From Mariprofundus sp. (lineage in GTDB: Bacteria; Pseudomonadota; Zetaproteobacteria; Mariprofundales; Mariprofundaceae): DNA of 5,093 nucleotides. Below the pieces are notes generated by a model, which saw only the letters and a program-made list of their open reading frames with translations, ran no database searches and had not been told where the DNA came from. How positions within the stretch are numbered: the first letter of the stretch is position 1; each line of letters opens with the position of its first letter. The position numbers were made by a program, and so were the translations under genes. The stretch lies in NCBI GenBank assembly GCA_015485035.1, contig WFUI01000015.1, positions 1 through 5,093 on the forward strand. The letters run 5' to 3'. Below are positions 1-5,093 of the stretch, piece after piece.

Positions 1-7
1 GGTCAAT

Positions 8-35
8 AAAAAAGGCGGAGCCGATTGGCTCCGCC
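8..35 (-). terminator. Intrinsic terminator of the small membrane-protein gene
   Basis: A perfect 9-bp GC-rich inverted repeat (GGCGGAGCC at 14-22, GGCTCCGCC at 27-35) encloses a 4-nt loop. Read on the minus strand, the stem is followed at once by six T (the A-run at 8-13), the standard Rho-independent arrangement. It lies 36 nt past the stop codon of the 43-codon gene at 202-71, so it most likely ends that transcript. On the plus strand there is no T-run after the stem, so it should act in one direction. Its outer stem and T-run nearly match the terminator at 356-385. Confidence 0.88.
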
Positions 36-70
36 TGTATGGATAAACAAAATGTTTCCGGTGCGGGCGA

Positions 71-202
71 CTATCTAAGGAAAAACAGCGTCGCCAGTGC
101 AATCAGCGCAACAGGCACCTGCATGATAAACAGGATATCGTCCCAGTTTTTCTCCAGATACAAATGCCGTTTTTGGTGATCTAAACTGAAAATTGCAGAC
201 AT
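71..202 (-). CDS. Small single-pass membrane protein, 43 aa, function unknown
   Basis: This is an open frame of 43 codons ending in TAG. The ATG at 202 follows a near-perfect SD (GAGGAGG, 5-nt spacing), and a strong terminator follows the stop, so the unit looks like a genuine single-gene transcript. The first 22 residues are polar and charged (SLDHQKRHLYLEKNWDD), with K11, R12, H13 and K18 against D8, E17, D21 and D22. Residues 23-42 form one hydrophobic segment (ILFIMQVPVALIALATLFFL), long enough to cross the membrane, and the chain ends in R43. It therefore resembles a tail-anchored bitopic miniprotein of the inner membrane. There is no cleavable signal peptide, cysteine or metal motif. 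Bases and codons (TTA, TTG, AGA) look more AT-rich than in the operon to the right. I do not recognise the family. Small accessory subunits of membrane complexes have this size and shape, but nothing nearby names a partner. An overlapping longer frame (308-75) lacks an SD and a plausible protein composition. Confidence 0.72.
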   Translation of the reverse strand: MSAIFSLDHQKRHLYLEKNWDDILFIMQVPVALIALATLFFLR

Positions 203-275
203 GGTTACCTCCTCGGGGATGATCCGGGATTAAAGCTGGCGATTCGCATTCAGCCGTACTGTGAGGAGGGTCACC
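203..275 (-). promoter_or_regulatory. Structured 5' leader able to mask the ribosome binding site
   Basis: In the minus-strand RNA the SD GAGGAGG (214 to 208) is exactly complementary to CCTCCTC (269 to 263) upstream, giving 7 continuous pairs. Beyond a one-base bulge, pairing continues as one pair, one mismatch, then GGT (275-273) with ACC (205-203), about 11 pairs in all. This stem would reach within one base of the start codon. Between the arms is a second hairpin (254 to 235): GCTG and CAGC pair outside, GCG and CGC inside, with an AAT loop and an AAT bulge. The layout resembles a leader that regulates translation by hiding the SD. CCTCCTC also mimics the 16S rRNA anti-SD tail. I match it to no known riboswitch or thermometer class, and the regulatory role is inference from pairing alone. 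Confidence 0.45.
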
Positions 276-277
276 AG

Positions 278-308
278 TTAATATCCATGTGTCTAAATGA
301 CACTGCAA
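278..308 (-). promoter_or_regulatory. Possible promoter of the small gene with a palindrome in its spacer
   Basis: On the minus strand a -35-like TTGCAG (308 to 303) precedes an ATATTA/TATTAA -10-like box (284 to 278) with 18-19 nt between. The start of transcription would fall near 271, just keeping the CCTCCTC arm of the leader. The spacer holds GTGTC-ATTTA-GACAC (303 to 289), a perfect 5-bp inverted repeat placed where an operator could sit. A second -35-like TTGACC (315 to 310) lacks a good -10 partner. Both boxes are imperfect and the spacing is long, so this is a weak prediction. Confidence 0.25.
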
Positions 309-355
309 AGGTCAAATTCGGCTACAAGCGGCTCGACGCCTAAATAAGAGCATAG

Positions 356-385
356 AAAAAGGCGGAGTTTGCACGCTCCGCCTTT
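356..385 (-). terminator. Intrinsic terminator closing the M16-rsmD-hemC cluster
   Basis: A perfect 10-bp inverted repeat (AAAGGCGGAG at 358-367, CTCCGCCTTT at 376-385) has an 8-nt loop. On the minus strand the stem ends in five T (A-run at 356-360), giving a good Rho-independent terminator 114 nt after the hemC stop codon. On the plus strand the stem is followed by only three T, part of the stem itself, so activity in that direction would be weak. It also separates the operon from the small gene downstream, which therefore needs its own promoter. Confidence 0.85.
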
Positions 386-446
386 GATTCAGTTGAAAAT
401 ACCTGTTACTGCTGCTGACAGTGTGGCATAAATTATCTTATCGATG

Positions 447-462
447 TGTCATTTCCGTGACA
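447..462. repeat. Small inverted repeat in the hemC 3' region
   Basis: TGTCA (447-451) and TGACA (458-462) form a 5-bp inverted repeat with a 6-nt loop, between the hemC stop codon and the terminator. The stretch 386-499 otherwise holds no credible gene: it is fairly AT-rich and only very short frames (for example 7 codons from the ATG near 429) can be read on the minus strand. It could be a weak hairpin in the 3' untranslated RNA or chance. Confidence 0.25.
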
Positions 463-499
463 TGACTCACAATGACCGGTGTATACAGACGCCCGGCAA

Positions 500-1426
500 T
501 CAGGTTTCTGCTGCATACAGCGCTTCCAGAATTGGTCGACCACCGGCATCGAGCACTTCATCGGCCAGTGCAACCCCCATCGCTTCAGCATCAGCCCGGT
601 TGCCTGTGCTTTCACGCACAATCAGGACTGAACCATCAACCGCCCCGACCAGCCCTTTGAGGTGCAGCGAATCGCCATCGAGCACGGCAAAAGCGGCAAT
701 CGGTACCTGACAGCCACCTTCGAGACGAGCCAGAAATGCGCGTTCAGCGCGGGTACGATCCACTGTGTCCACATCATTGAGCTGATCGACCAGTGCATTA
801 ATGGCATCATCGGCATCGCGCGTCTGCACTCCCAGCGTGCCCTGAGCAACAGCAGGCAGCAGTACATCCGTATCAATAAAATCATGCATCTGATCGGCCA
901 TGCCCATGCGCAGCACACCGGCGGCGGCGAGAATAACCGCATCGACTTCGACACCGAGTTTGGACAAGCGCGTCTGGATATTGCCGCGAATCGAAACAAA
1001 TTTAAAATGCGGGAACCGGGCCTGAATCTGGGCAATGCGCCGCAGGCTGGAGGTGCCAATCGTGGCGCCTTCCGGCAGACTGTCCAGTCCGCCGCCGGTA
1101 ATGGTGGCGATGGCATCACGCGGATCTTCCCGTTTGGGATGGGCACGGATACTGGTTCCCTCCGGTAGTACAGTCGGCACATCTTTCATGGAGTGCACGG
1201 CAATATCGGCCCGCCCATCCAGCAAGGCCTCGTCGATTTCCTTGGTGAATAAACCCTTACCGCCCACCTGTGCCAGCGGCACATCGAGAATTTTGTCACC
1301 TTTGGTAATAATTTTGACCAGTTCAGTGGTCACAGTCGGATCAAGCCGCTTCAGTTCTGCCGAAATGTATTCAGCCTGCCACAGGGCCAGCGGGGAACGA
1401 CGGGTAGCGATTCGGATATGGGTCAC
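500..1426 (-). CDS. hemC: Porphobilinogen deaminase (hydroxymethylbilane synthase)
   Basis: HemC joins four porphobilinogen molecules into the linear tetrapyrrole hydroxymethylbilane, a shared step of haem, sirohaem and related pathways, in the cytoplasm. The 308-residue length is normal. The N-terminal RIATRRSPLALW (5-16), VGGKGLF (54-60) and HSMKDVP (78-84, with catalytic Asp82) are family hallmarks. The substrate-chain-binding arginines appear at R9, R129/R130 (GTSSLRR), R147, R153 and R173. Cys239 in LEGGCQVPI (235-243) is the attachment point of the dipyrromethane cofactor. All key residues are intact. The start is GTG at 1426, chosen because it lies 6 nt from a GGAGG SD and gives the usual N-terminus. 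It is the last gene of the four-gene cluster, 45 nt after rsmD. No hemD follows, so uroporphyrinogen III synthase must be encoded elsewhere. The identification is secure from the motifs. Confidence 0.98.
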   Translation of the reverse strand: MTHIRIATRRSPLALWQAEYISAELKRLDPTVTTELVKIITKGDKILDVPLAQVGGKGLFTKEIDEALLDGRADIAVHSMKDVPTVLPEGTSIRAHPKREDPRDAIATITGGGLDSLPEGATIGTSSLRRIAQIQARFPHFKFVSIRGNIQTRLSKLGVEVDAVILAAAGVLRMGMADQMHDFIDTDVLLPAVAQGTLGVQTRDADDAINALVDQLNDVDTVDRTRAERAFLARLEGGCQVPIAAFAVLDGDSLHLKGLVGAVDGSVLIVRESTGNRADAEAMGVALADEVLDAGGRPILEALYAAET

Positions 1427-1432
1427 GTAAAA

Positions 1433-1437
1433 CCTCC
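1433..1437 (-). promoter_or_regulatory. SD of hemC that supports its GTG start
   Basis: GGAGG at 1437 to 1433 on the minus strand stands 6 nt before the GTG codon at 1426. Because the codon is not ATG, this strong site is the main evidence for the start. It lies in the 45-nt rsmD-hemC gap, so hemC has efficient initiation of its own and does not depend on translation of rsmD. Confidence 0.85.
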
Positions 1438-1471
1438 AGAAAGTTTGCCAACGGTAGCGGCGCCAGCCTGT

Positions 1472-2014
1472 TTACTCAATCCGTTGACGCAACAGGAAAT
1501 GCAGGCAGGTGTCACCGTAACGGCGGGATTGCCGGCAAACCCAGCCATCGGGCCATACGGGTTTAACGCGGGCGGACTCTTCGATCACCAGTTGGTCGCA
1601 ATGAATATCATATTGCGTCAATAAATCCGGTAATACTTCAGTGAATCCACGCGCATAAGGCGGATCGGCGAAAATCAGATCAAAGGCTTTTCCAGCCAGT
1701 CGGGCAAGGCCCTGCTCCACGCTGCCGGTCTGAATCACCCATTGATCCGACATGTTCAGGGTATCGCGGCTTTGCTGCAAGGCTTTGACAGCACGGCGGT
1801 CCTGTTCGATGGAGGTCGCCGATGCCGCGCCACGGGACAAGGCTTCCAGTGCCATAATGCCGGAACCTGCAAACAGATCGAGTATGCGAAATCCGTCCAC
1901 AGACCCGAGAATATTAAACAGCGCCTGCCGTACTTTCGACGGGGTCGGCCTTAATCCCGGCACATTCGGCACCGTTATGACACGTCCGCGCATGGCTCCG
2001 GCAGTAATGCGCAT
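1472..2014 (-). CDS. rsmD: 16S rRNA (guanine(966)-N(2))-methyltransferase
   Basis: RsmD transfers a methyl group from S-adenosylmethionine to the N2 of G966 (E. coli numbering) in 16S rRNA during small-subunit assembly. The 180-residue protein has the typical length and order: an MRITAGAMRGR start like the family's MRIIGG-x-x-RGR, LRPTP (21-25), the SAM-binding DLFAGSG motif (46-52), Glu70 at the end of the next strand (likely SAM ribose contact), and the catalytic DPPY motif (117-120) of N-methyltransferases acting on exocyclic amines. The C-terminal RRYGDTCLHFL strand also fits. The ATG at 2014 is 20 nt after the M16 stop codon. No clear SD is present in that gap, so translation may rely on ribosomes arriving from the gene before. 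Location after two M16 peptidase genes is a known gammaproteobacterial arrangement. The assignment is firm. Confidence 0.96.
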   Translation of the reverse strand: MRITAGAMRGRVITVPNVPGLRPTPSKVRQALFNILGSVDGFRILDLFAGSGIMALEALSRGAASATSIEQDRRAVKALQQSRDTLNMSDQWVIQTGSVEQGLARLAGKAFDLIFADPPYARGFTEVLPDLLTQYDIHCDQLVIEESARVKPVWPDGWVCRQSRRYGDTCLHFLLRQRIE

Positions 2015-2034
2015 GCTAACGAATCAGCAGCTGT

Positions 2035-3357
2035 TCAGAGCGCGGACTTCGGGCCGACCCGCACGCGGTTCCACTGATCCGGTTTAAGATATCTGGCCGC
2101 CTGTACCTTGATCTGATCCAGCGTGATCGCTTGCACGCGCTGTTGCCACCGGCTCAGATAATCCAGCGGCAGATGATACAGGCCGATCATCGAAATCAGG
2201 CCGACCCGTTCACGGTTGGAATCCATGCGCTGGGCAAAACTGCCAATCAGGTTTTCCTTGCTGGCAATCATCTGTTGCTGGCTGATTTTTCCGCTGGCCA
2301 TTGCTGCAAGCACATCACGCACGACAGATTCTGCTTGTTTGGCCTGATCGGCCCGCGTTTGCAAGGTGATAACAAACGGACCGGGTACTGCCAGGGGCTG
2401 AAAATAGGAATAGACACCGTATACCAGCCCGCGCTGCTCACGCACTTCTTCCATCAAACGCGAACCGAAGCCGCCTCCGCCCAGCATGTGATTAAGCACA
2501 AACACAGGAAAGAAGTCCGCATCATTACGGGCCGGACCCAGGCGCAGCAACTGCACCAGCATCTGCGTGGTAGGCAATATCACATCCCGTTGTTTACCGG
2601 CGACAGCCTGTGCCGGACTGATGTCCATCAACCCTCTGGCTGCTTTACCTTTCCAGCCGGAGAGTCGTGCATTCAACAGCGGCAGCAATTCGGCCATGGT
2701 GATATCGCCGCTGACTGCCAGCACAGCATCTGCCGGTTTGATTTGAGCACCATAGAGTGTTTTCAAGTCGGCAAGACTGATGCGCGCCAGTGTTTCCATC
2801 GTGCCACCGGGGCGGTGACCGTAGGGATGGTTCGCGAACAGTAATCCGGCCGCAGCCTGTGCGGCCCGAACACCGGGCTCTTCACGGGATTTCTGTGCCG
2901 CGGCAATGGCATCATGCCTGAGAATGGCGAAGCGCTTTTTGTTCCAGCCCGGCTGGAGCAAGGCTTCGGAAAATGCATCCAGCCCCGGGTTCAGTGCCTC
3001 TTTGAGAACGGTCAGGGACAGGCTGAAATCATCCCGGCCCGCACCGGCCCCCAGTTTGATCGCATTCGCATCCAGCAAATCATCCCAGGCGATGTGTCCG
3101 TGTTTGGCGGTATGGTCGCTCAGCATATCGGCCAGCAGGCTGGCCGTACCACCTTTATCTGTTGTATCAAAGCGACTACCGGCCGGCAGTGCCAGCTTCA
3201 TGGACACCATTGGTACATTATGCGCTTCCATCAGTAACACGCGCACTCCGTTTTCAAGCTGTGCCTGCTGGATTGGCGGAATGGCCTGTGCTTGCGAGAT
3301 TGAAGCAAACATAAACACAAGAAAAGCAATCAGCGGGCGGGGAAAACGCATATTCAT
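2035..3357 (-). CDS. M16 family protein without zinc site, probable partner subunit
   Basis: This 440-residue protein has an N-terminal signal sequence (MNMRFPRPLIAFLVFMFASISQAQA, probable cleavage after AQA near residue 25), so it is likely periplasmic. It has the two-domain M16B plan. In the N-terminal domain the metal site HxxEH is replaced: aligned with its neighbour, the first His is Ser73, the catalytic Glu is Ala76 and the second His is Asp77, so it cannot bind zinc in the normal way. The C-terminal domain keeps a glycine-rich GGGGFGSRLMEEVREQRGLVYGVYS region (292-317), with Arg306 and Tyr313 at the 7-residue separation of the family's substrate-binding Arg/Tyr pair. It is therefore best seen as the non-catalytic half of a heterodimer with the preceding gene product, as in the mitochondrial processing peptidase and some bacterial M16B pairs. 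The start at 3357 has a strong SD and overlaps the preceding stop in an ATGA. The frame could extend to 3411, but that would read against the SD and signal peptide. Confidence 0.92.
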   Translation of the reverse strand: MNMRFPRPLIAFLVFMFASISQAQAIPPIQQAQLENGVRVLLMEAHNVPMVSMKLALPAGSRFDTTDKGGTASLLADMLSDHTAKHGHIAWDDLLDANAIKLGAGAGRDDFSLSLTVLKEALNPGLDAFSEALLQPGWNKKRFAILRHDAIAAAQKSREEPGVRAAQAAAGLLFANHPYGHRPGGTMETLARISLADLKTLYGAQIKPADAVLAVSGDITMAELLPLLNARLSGWKGKAARGLMDISPAQAVAGKQRDVILPTTQMLVQLLRLGPARNDADFFPVFVLNHMLGGGGFGSRLMEEVREQRGLVYGVYSYFQPLAVPGPFVITLQTRADQAKQAESVVRDVLAAMASGKISQQQMIASKENLIGSFAQRMDSNRERVGLISMIGLYHLPLDYLSRWQQRVQAITLDQIKVQAARYLKPDQWNRVRVGPKSAL

Positions 3358-4682
3358 GATTTCACCTCCGGGATCAGGATGCCAGTGGTCGAGCGATCCC
3401 GTATGAGCCATCGTGCTACGGCTTTCTGAATATCTGCCGGCGTTACCTGTTGAATGGCCTTCAGCCAGTTGTCTCGATTGGCGGCACCAATCCCCACCAC
3501 TTCCAGATGGCCGATCTGCTTGGCACGCAGATAGAGTGAATCCTGGGCAAATACATTGGCCGCTGTAATATTACGTTTGGCCGCCGCCAGCTGTTTGGTG
3601 CTGACCGGTTTGCGGGCCATCTCATCGAGCAGTTTCCAAAAAGCTTTTTCAAATGCTTCCGGGGTCTGTTTCGGCCCCAGCATGCCATAGGCATACCACA
3701 GATCGAGCCCCATGGCTGATTCGTCGTAACCGGCACTGGTGTTGAATGCCAGACGTTTTTCATCCACCAGTTCGCGGCTCATACGTGCCGATCGACCGCC
3801 AGCCAGGATATGTGTAGCCAGCGCAAGCGCTGCCGCTTCCGTGTCATTGACACCCGGCTTCCAGACCGGCACGGGAATGGTTATCGCCAGCATAGGTAAC
3901 TGGGCCGGCAGTTTGACAACAATGCGTTTCGGCCCGAACGGCTCCGGCTCGGCCGGATTGAAACGAGGCATCACAGGACGAGCCTTTATACGGCCAAACG
4001 TGGCCGCGACGCGCTTTTTCAACTGTTTGAAATCAACATCGCCGACGACCACCACCACGACATTACCCGGCACATAGTGTTGTTTATAAAAGGCTTTCAC
4101 ATCATCGATAGTTAATTTCTTCAGATCCTGCATCCAGCCGATCACCGGATTTCGGTAGGGATGCAGGCGCAATGATGCGGCTGACAGTTCCTCGAACATG
4201 CGACTGTTCGGGTCATCCTCTGTGCGCATGCGGCGCTCCTCCATGATGACCCGGATTTCTTTCTGGAAATCCCTGTCGCGCAGGGCCAGATGAGAAAAGC
4301 GTTCTGCCTCCATGCCGATCACTTCATTGACACGGCTGGCCGGCACCGTTTCAAAATAGGCGGTAAAATCGGTGCTGGTAAAGGCGTTGTCGTTACCCCC
4401 CATGGCCGAAATACGCTTGCTGTACTCTCCGGCAGCGAGCTTTTTCGAGCCCTTGAACATCATATGCTCGAATACATGTGCCAGACCGGTCTTGCCCGGC
4501 ACCTCGTCACGGCCACCGACCTTGAGCCATATCTGCACCATGGCGACAGGAGCGGAGTGATCCTCCTCCACAATCAGTTTGGCGCCGTTTTTGAATGTTG
4601 CCTGCTGCAATTCGGCGGCGCCGGCGCCAGTTACAAACAAACCGGCAAACAGGGATAATATCAACGTCAATCGTAATGGCAT
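3354..4682 (-). CDS. M16 family zinc metallopeptidase, catalytic subunit
   Basis: This 442-residue exported peptidase has a signal peptide (MPLRLTLILSLFAGLFVTGAGA, cleavage likely near residue 22), placing it in the periplasm. The inverted zinc motif HxxEH is intact as H69-V-F-E72-H73 in GLAHVFEHMMFKG, and the third zinc ligand is most likely Glu149 in VIMEER, 76 residues after His73, the usual spacing. The M16 core NAFTSTDFTAYFE (99-111) and the Y-x-P-x-N-x-V-x-V-x-x-x-G-D strand (203-215) also fit. At the C-terminal Arg/Tyr pair position it has Val306 and Phe313 (in ELVDEKRLAF), so the pair is missing here but present in the next gene product. The start at 4682 is chosen for its signal peptide and a GGAG SD 5 nt upstream; an ATG at 4769 would add 29 residues with no SD or signal. 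It is the first gene of the cluster. The natural substrate is unknown; small peptides or unfolded segments are typical of the family. Confidence 0.95.
   Translation of the reverse strand: MPLRLTLILSLFAGLFVTGAGAAELQQATFKNGAKLIVEEDHSAPVAMVQIWLKVGGRDEVPGKTGLAHVFEHMMFKGSKKLAAGEYSKRISAMGGNDNAFTSTDFTAYFETVPASRVNEVIGMEAERFSHLALRDRDFQKEIRVIMEERRMRTEDDPNSRMFEELSAASLRLHPYRNPVIGWMQDLKKLTIDDVKAFYKQHYVPGNVVVVVVGDVDFKQLKKRVAATFGRIKARPVMPRFNPAEPEPFGPKRIVVKLPAQLPMLAITIPVPVWKPGVNDTEAAALALATHILAGGRSARMSRELVDEKRLAFNTSAGYDESAMGLDLWYAYGMLGPKQTPEAFEKAFWKLLDEMARKPVSTKQLAAAKRNITAANVFAQDSLYLRAKQIGHLEVVGIGAANRDNWLKAIQQVTPADIQKAVARWLIRDRSTTGILIPEVKS
3362..3369 (-). promoter_or_regulatory. Strong SD inside the preceding gene's 3' end
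   Basis: GGAGGTGA at 3369 to 3362 lies within the last codons of the zinc-binding M16 gene; its GGAGG core is 7 nt before the ATG at 3357. It fixes the start of the second M16 gene rather than the open frame's upstream ATG at 3411. Together with the ATGA overlap (3357 to 3354) it suggests coupled translation, which would help produce the two subunits in balanced amounts. Confidence 0.85.
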
Positions 4683-4748
4683 GCGAACTCCGGATGGGGG
4701 AATGTGATCGTCTGTTTCAAGATGCGGGATATTGAGCCAAAGCGTATG

Positions 4749-4766
4749 CTCAGGGAAGTGCTGATT
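4749..4766. repeat. Third copy of the intergenic repeat arm
   Basis: GGGAAGTGCTGATT at 4753-4766 repeats GGGAAGCGCTGATT at 4860-4873 in the same orientation with one difference in 14 bases. It lies in the leader of the M16 operon, about 70 bp before the start codon. If not chance, it points to a repeated element or repeated binding site in this intergenic region. The unit is short and its ends are not defined. Confidence 0.4.
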
Positions 4767-4822
4767 CATTCAGTGCTGCCGTGCAGGCCACGGATGAACT
4801 GATTTTTGTCAGGATAGCAATC

Positions 4823-4873
4823 AATCAGCATCTCCCCGGACAATCCCATCAGAACTCTGGGGAAGCGCTGATT
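4823..4873. repeat. 51-nt imperfect inverted repeat between divergent genes
   Basis: Arms of 18 nt (4823-4840 and 4856-4873) face each other across a 15-nt spacer. From the outside in, 7 perfect pairs (AATCAGC with GCTGATT), three mismatched positions (one a possible G-T wobble), then 8 pairs (TCCCCGGA with TCTGGGGA, one G-T wobble). The outer end touches the predicted -10 box of the M16 operon promoter, so it could be an operator, a hairpin at the start of the transcript, or the remnant of a small mobile repeat. The rest of the gap 4683-4920 holds only a short ccgtg/cacgg hairpin (4779-4793) and no gene. Confidence 0.5.
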
Positions 4874-4898
4874 AAAGTTGTATGAACGGATGATTCAA
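4871..4898 (-). promoter_or_regulatory. Candidate promoter of the M16-rsmD-hemC cluster
   Basis: On the minus strand TTGAAT (4898 to 4893) and TTTAAT (4876 to 4871) are separated by 16 nt. The -10 differs from consensus at one base and the -35 matches four of six, a reasonable housekeeping-type promoter. Transcription would start near 4864, leaving a leader of about 180 nt before the first M16 gene. The box adjoins the inverted repeat at 4823-4873, which could affect its use. No better pair was seen nearer to the gene. Confidence 0.35.
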
Positions 4899-4935
4899 AA
4901 TTGCCAATAGCGCCCGACCCGTGTATCAACGCCTG

Positions 4936-5093
4936 ATGCCGAGCCCTGACTACCGCACTGCACCGCAGGCCACCCGGGCACTTCCGCCCGGCATTGCGTT
5001 TATCATTGGCAATGAGGCTGCCGAGCGCTTCAGCTATTATGGCATGCGCGCCATTCTGATCGTTTTTATGACCAACTATCTGTTGCATGCCGA
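4936..5093 (+). CDS. POT/PTR family proton-coupled peptide transporter, 5' part
   Basis: Only the first 52 codons are present; the frame is open at the window edge. The readable protein contains [18 protein letters not shown] followed by [20 protein letters not shown], which carries the ExxERFxYYG signature (E29-x-x-E32-R33-F34 counted from the ATG) on the first membrane helix of POT transporters. In this family the ExxER residues take part in proton coupling during uptake of di- and tripeptides across the inner membrane. The sequence after it is hydrophobic, as expected for helix 1. The ATG at 4936 is chosen because the resulting short polar N-terminus fits the family. A GTG at 4921 is in frame, and a stop at 4891 limits any extension. 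Neither start has a clear SD, so the exact start is uncertain. The gene diverges from the M16 operon. A link between peptide uptake and the periplasmic M16 peptidase is possible but is inference only. Confidence 0.88.
   Translation, partial: MPSPDYRTAPQATRALPPGIAFIIGNEAAERFSYYGMRAILIVFMTNYLLHA

Noticed and set aside
75..308. 77-codon minus-strand frame overlapping the small membrane-protein gene
   Set aside because: It has no SD before its ATG, its product is rich in Cys, His and Pro without domain character, and it reads the same DNA out of frame with a well-supported gene.
287..343. 18-codon plus-strand frame before the terminator at 356-385
   Set aside because: The purine-rich GAGGAGG upstream is 17 nt from the ATG, too far for normal initiation, and is better explained as the complement of the leader's CCTCCTC arm. 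Plus-strand termination would be weak.
662..1168. Long plus-strand frame antisense to hemC
   Set aside because: It is a shadow of hemC codon structure, has no recognisable domain and lies wholly within a certain gene. The same applies to the other-frame reading at 622-1182.
2131..2844. 237-codon plus-strand frame antisense to the second M16 gene
   Set aside because: The His/Gln/Arg-rich translation looks like reversed coding sequence, with no SD and no family resemblance.
4683..4769. 29-residue N-terminal extension of the catalytic M16 gene
   Set aside because: It would bury the signal peptide, has no SD, and part of it is encoded by the intergenic repeat arm. The start at 4682 has an SD and a proper signal sequence.
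4823..4873. Inverted repeat as an intrinsic terminator
   Set aside because: No T-run follows the stem on either strand, and it lies between divergent starts where a terminator would have no gene to end.
4849..5088. 79-codon minus-strand frame at the right edge
   Set aside because: It is antisense to the clear POT transporter start and to the promoter region, with no SD or family signal.

Overview
The window looks like ordinary chromosome from a proteobacterium, most likely a gammaproteobacterium. The pairing of two periplasmic M16 peptidases with rsmD is familiar from that class, the hemC product is close to the enterobacterial enzyme along its whole length, and Shine-Dalgarno (SD) sites and intrinsic terminators are of the usual bacterial kind. 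The genus cannot be read from the sequence, and a betaproteobacterium is not excluded.

Layout. Most of the window (4682 down to 500, minus strand) is a tight four-gene cluster transcribed right to left: a zinc-binding M16 peptidase, a second M16 protein lacking the zinc site, rsmD (16S rRNA methyltransferase) and hemC (porphobilinogen deaminase). The two M16 genes overlap by an ATGA. The later gaps are 20 and 45 nt. An intrinsic terminator at about 356-385 closes the cluster. Left of it, on the same strand, is an independent small gene (202-71) that encodes a 43-residue protein with one predicted membrane helix. It has a very strong SD and its own terminator (8-35). At the right edge, on the plus strand, begins a proton-coupled oligopeptide (POT/PTR) transporter gene that is cut off by the window end. 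It diverges from the M16 operon across a roughly 240-bp intergenic region holding a 51-nt imperfect inverted repeat, a third copy of the repeat arm, and a plausible promoter.

How the genes work together. The two M16 products most likely form one exported heterodimeric peptidase: the first supplies the zinc site, and the second supplies the Arg/Tyr pair that the first lacks. RsmD (ribosome maturation) and HemC (tetrapyrrole synthesis) are cytoplasmic housekeeping enzymes that seem only to share the transcript. hemD, a frequent partner of hemC, is not downstream of it.

Most interesting part. The leader of the small membrane-protein gene contains a CCTCCTC sequence complementary to the gene's own GAGGAGG SD, with extra pairing outside and a small hairpin between the arms. 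This suggests a 5' leader that can hide the ribosome binding site. No known riboswitch class was recognised. No CRISPR array, tRNA, rRNA or complete insertion sequence was seen.
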